Part shown: in pieces, positions 61,007-64,000 of the stretch
Layout: the number at the start of each line of letters is the position of its first letter
Numbering within the stretch: position 1 is the first letter of the stretch
Origin: Thalassia testudinum
Taxonomy: Eukaryota; Streptophyta; Magnoliopsida; Alismatales; Hydrocharitaceae
NCBI GenBank assembly: GCA_037157565.1
Contig: JAZHRO010000036.1
Span: 16,604,501-16,668,500 of the forward strand
Direction of reading: 5' to 3'
Length of the DNA stretch: 64,000 bases
Notes under the pieces: model-generated
The model's database searches: none
Told to the model about the DNA's origin: nothing
Seen by the model: the letters and a program-made list of their open reading frames with translations, nothing else
Made by a program: the position numbers and the translations under genes

Positions 61007-64000
61007 CTACTCCTAAAGCTAGAGCATATATATCCACCATACTTAGCTTGTTTCTACACTTCTCAAACTGGGAGCAAGACAGTAGCTTGGTAAAAACAGA
61101 GCAATATGGTCAGTGGAGGCAAGACATGTAGTACAAAGTATACCCTACTGAATCAAACTCCTGGTATAATGACAATCCACTTCCACATGTTTCGTCCTCT
61201 CATGAAACATGGGATTATTAGCAATATATGTCGCAGCCCGATTATCACAATACATCTTCATAGGCTCCCAAATTTCAACATGAAGATCTCTTAGCAGAGA
61301 TCTAATCCATATCATTTTAGCTGTAGTATGAGCCATAGCCCTATACTCGGACTCAGCACTAGAGCGTAAAATAACACTCTATTTCTTGCCCCTTCATGTC
61401 ACCAAATTTCCAGCCACAAATGTGTAAAAACCAATAGTAGACCACCTGTCTCCCACGTCTCCTGTACAATCTGCATCAAAGTAAGCCACTACAGACATAG
61501 GGCCCTTCTTATGGAATAGAATGCCTCTGCCTGAACATCCCTTAGTGTATCTCAACACTTGCATAACCGCCTACCAGTGAATATCAGTGGGCTTGTCTAA
61601 AAAATAACTTAACTTACCCACTGCAAGACTGATGTCTGGCCTGGTGATGGTTAGATCTAATAACTTCCCAACCAACTGCCGATAGACCTTGTCTTTTAGC
61701 TTCACTGTATCCTCAAATAAGTGAACTTTAGGATCCATAGGAATGTTGGCTTCCTTGGATCCTAGCATGCATGTCTCCTGAAAAATATCAAGTACATACT
61801 TCCTATGAGACATCACTATGCCTTACTTGCTCGTGGCGATCTCAACACCCAGAAAATATCTTAGCTTCCCAAGATCTTTCATAACAACTGGCTAGCCAAA
61901 TACTTCTTCACCTGATTAATACCATATGCATCATCGCCTGCAAGGATAAAGTCATCAACATATACCAATAAGGCCACGATACCAGTACTAGTCTTCCTAA
62001 CAAACAAGGAATTATCAGAAGATCTCTGCATTCCAAACATAGAGTGCCTCAAACAAACACTGAAATTAGGCTCGAGGACTCTGCTTAAGGCCATAAATAG
62101 CTTTACGAAGTTTGCACACACTCCCCCTAAAATTCAAAACCAGGTGATTGCTGCATGTATATCTCCTCCTCCAAGTCTCCATAACAACATTCAGCTGGTG
62201 AAGATGCCATCCATAATGAGTTGTAGCCAAGACATGAAACAGATCGTGGAGAGTCGTGCTACAGGAGAAAAAGTGTCAAAAAAATTCACCCCATAGGTCT
62301 GGGTGAATCTTTTAGCTACAAGGTGAGCGTTATACAGAGAAATAGATCTATCAGGGCTGTATTTCAGGGCAAAGACCCATCTGGCCCCAACCAAGTGCAC
62401 ACCAGAGGGTAAAGCAGACAACAACCAGGTGCCTTTATCAGTAAGTGCAGACATCTCTTCCATAGTCGCCTTCCAATGTGGATGTAGGAGAGCCTGCTGG
62501 TAGGAAGCAGGTATCTCCGTACTAGAGACTGTAGCTCTAAAGGCATGAAACTCTAACCCAAGAGAACCTATAGAAACAACATTACCAACAACATGATACT
62601 GTGCACAGGATCTGGAAGCTTTTCTGATAGCAATGGGAATATCATCATATGTGGGCAAAGAAAGGGACCCTAAAGACACATGAGCAAAAGAATCATCAGT
62701 ATTGCCAATACATACCTGAGCGAAGGACGATGGTGGCTCAGTAAGAACTGAAGAAAAGGGGGGTGTCTTCTCTCTGTAAGTAACTGACAGTTGATATGTA
62801 TCATCCTTAAATGTCTTCTCATCAGGTGGTACAAGTCTGAAAGTGCCCACAGTATGATCTGTAATAGATACACCACTACTATGAAAGAAAGCCTCCAAGG
62901 CTATAGGAGATACAGGCATAAGGGCAGCCACCTCTATCTCTCCCAACTGATGACCTGAGGTAGAAAAATAAGGAATAGGCTCATAAAAAGTCACATCCGC
63001 ACTCACATAGTATTTCTGGTGTATGGGATCAAATCACCTATATCCCTTCTGCGTGCGTGAGTATCCCAGAAATACACTTAACCGCCCTTGATGTCAATTT
63101 GTCACGACCAAGCCCAAAGAGGTGTGCAAATCCACACACCCAAAGGTCTTTGATAGCACAAGAAATAAGTCAACATCAGGATATAAGATACTTCATGGAA
63201 TCTACTCATGTAACACAAAAGAAGGGAGCCTGTTAATGAGATAACACACAGTAAGAACCGCATCTCCCCGGCAACTATGTGGAACACTATTCTGGATAAG
63301 TAAAGCTCTAGCTGTATCCAGAATGTGGCAGTGTTTCCTTTCAGCTATCTCATTCTGCTACGACATATGAGGACATGATGTTTAATGCACAATACCCAGT
63401 GATCCATACAAATTAGCTAGTTTCTTTATGCAAAATTCTAATGCATTATCTGTTCTAATTTTCTTAATGCATACACCAAATTGATTTTTCACAAATACCA
63501 TAAATTGCTAAATCAAAGAGACAACTTCTAATTTATTCCTCATCAAAAAGGTTCATGATAAGCAAGAAAAATAATCCACAAATAATAGATAATATCTAAA
63601 ATTCTGACGATCTACCACACGACTAAGACCCCAGATATCACAATGCAACAAATCAAAATAAGCAGAACTGGTAGACTGGATAGATGCTGGAAAATTGGCA
63701 TGGTGATGCTTTCCCAACTAACATGCATCACACTAAATCTTCACGGCGGGAGACAAGTGAGGGATGACACAGCGTAGCTTGTCCAGTGAAAGATAACCTA
63801 ATCTTCTGTACTACTACAAGGCACTCCCCGTAATAGTCTAACAGGCTGCAGCAATTGGACTCTAAACTAGCCAATACACACCTCCTTCTCATGGCCACCA
63901 CCAATCGTCATCCCCATCACGCAGCCCTGAAAAGTGCATCCAACAGCGTCAAAATAACACGGCAATTCAACTGCTTAGTAATAAAACTAATAGAGAGTGT
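61007..64000 (-). pseudogene. Copia G integrase-RT-RNase H, runs off window
   Basis: In minus-strand order from the right edge: integrase (63050-64000), then 271 uninterrupted codons (63006-62191) opening SADVTFYEPIPYFS, through RKASRSCAQYHVV and LVGARWVFALKY to NFFDTFSPVARLS. A small deletion removes the VKNAFL segment with the first catalytic Asp. RT continues with intact LLVYVDDFILAGDD (61950) and the spacer LGSKEANIPMDPK; RNase H HERTKHVEVDCHYTR is at 61200. It is close to copia C in pol but has a different LTR. The 5' LTR, gag and protease lie beyond the window. Confidence 0.9.

Overview
This window is transposon-dense nuclear DNA from a seed plant, most likely a flowering plant. The evidence is Ty1/copia retrotransposons primed by initiator tRNA-Met, plant RTE- and L1-type LINEs, hAT transposons, and two exons of a plant-type glyceraldehyde-3-phosphate dehydrogenase. 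I cannot name the species. I saw no tRNA, rRNA, CRISPR or bacterial-type genes.

The only host gene I can support lies on the minus strand. One 101-bp exon (55686-55786) and one 113-bp exon (35422-35534) are intact, in phase, and flanked by AG/GT splice sites. Together they encode the N-terminal NAD-binding part of a GAPDH, and the residues across the junction ([14 protein letters not shown]) point to the plastid glycolytic GAPCp type rather than cytosolic GAPC. They are separated by a 20,151-bp intron. I found no further exon in the 35.4 kb downstream or the 8.2 kb upstream, so if the gene is intact nearly the whole window is intron.

Layout: 1-7599, very degenerate copia-type element (minus), with a 321-bp hAT MITE in its 5' LTR. 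7600-14092, copia remnants (minus) around one LTR, which is split by an RTE LINE; a hAT-like element sits in the pol region. 14093-18773, two hAT elements in opposite orientation, one with a decayed transposase gene. 18774-21579, an AT-rich microsatellite holding a small non-coding LTR element, itself split by an RTE LINE. 21585-23272, 5' end of a copia, then a third RTE LINE. 23726-28584, complete copia with TSD AGTTC. 28590-32226, copia remnant whose LTR is split by a hAT element with another inside. 32418-35179, non-coding LTR element with a nested hAT. 35180-35421, native intron. 35422-35534, exon. 35535-55685, giant intron: copia C with copia D nested inside, and an L1-type LINE with a second, GC-rich L1 nested in the opposite orientation. 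55686-55786, exon. 57211-64000, three minus-strand copia elements, each interrupting the last.

Almost every transposon reading frame is broken, whereas both GAPDH exons are clean. Removing the insertions leaves about 1.1 kb of native intron between the exons, so that intron grew roughly twentyfold through two primary and two secondary insertions.
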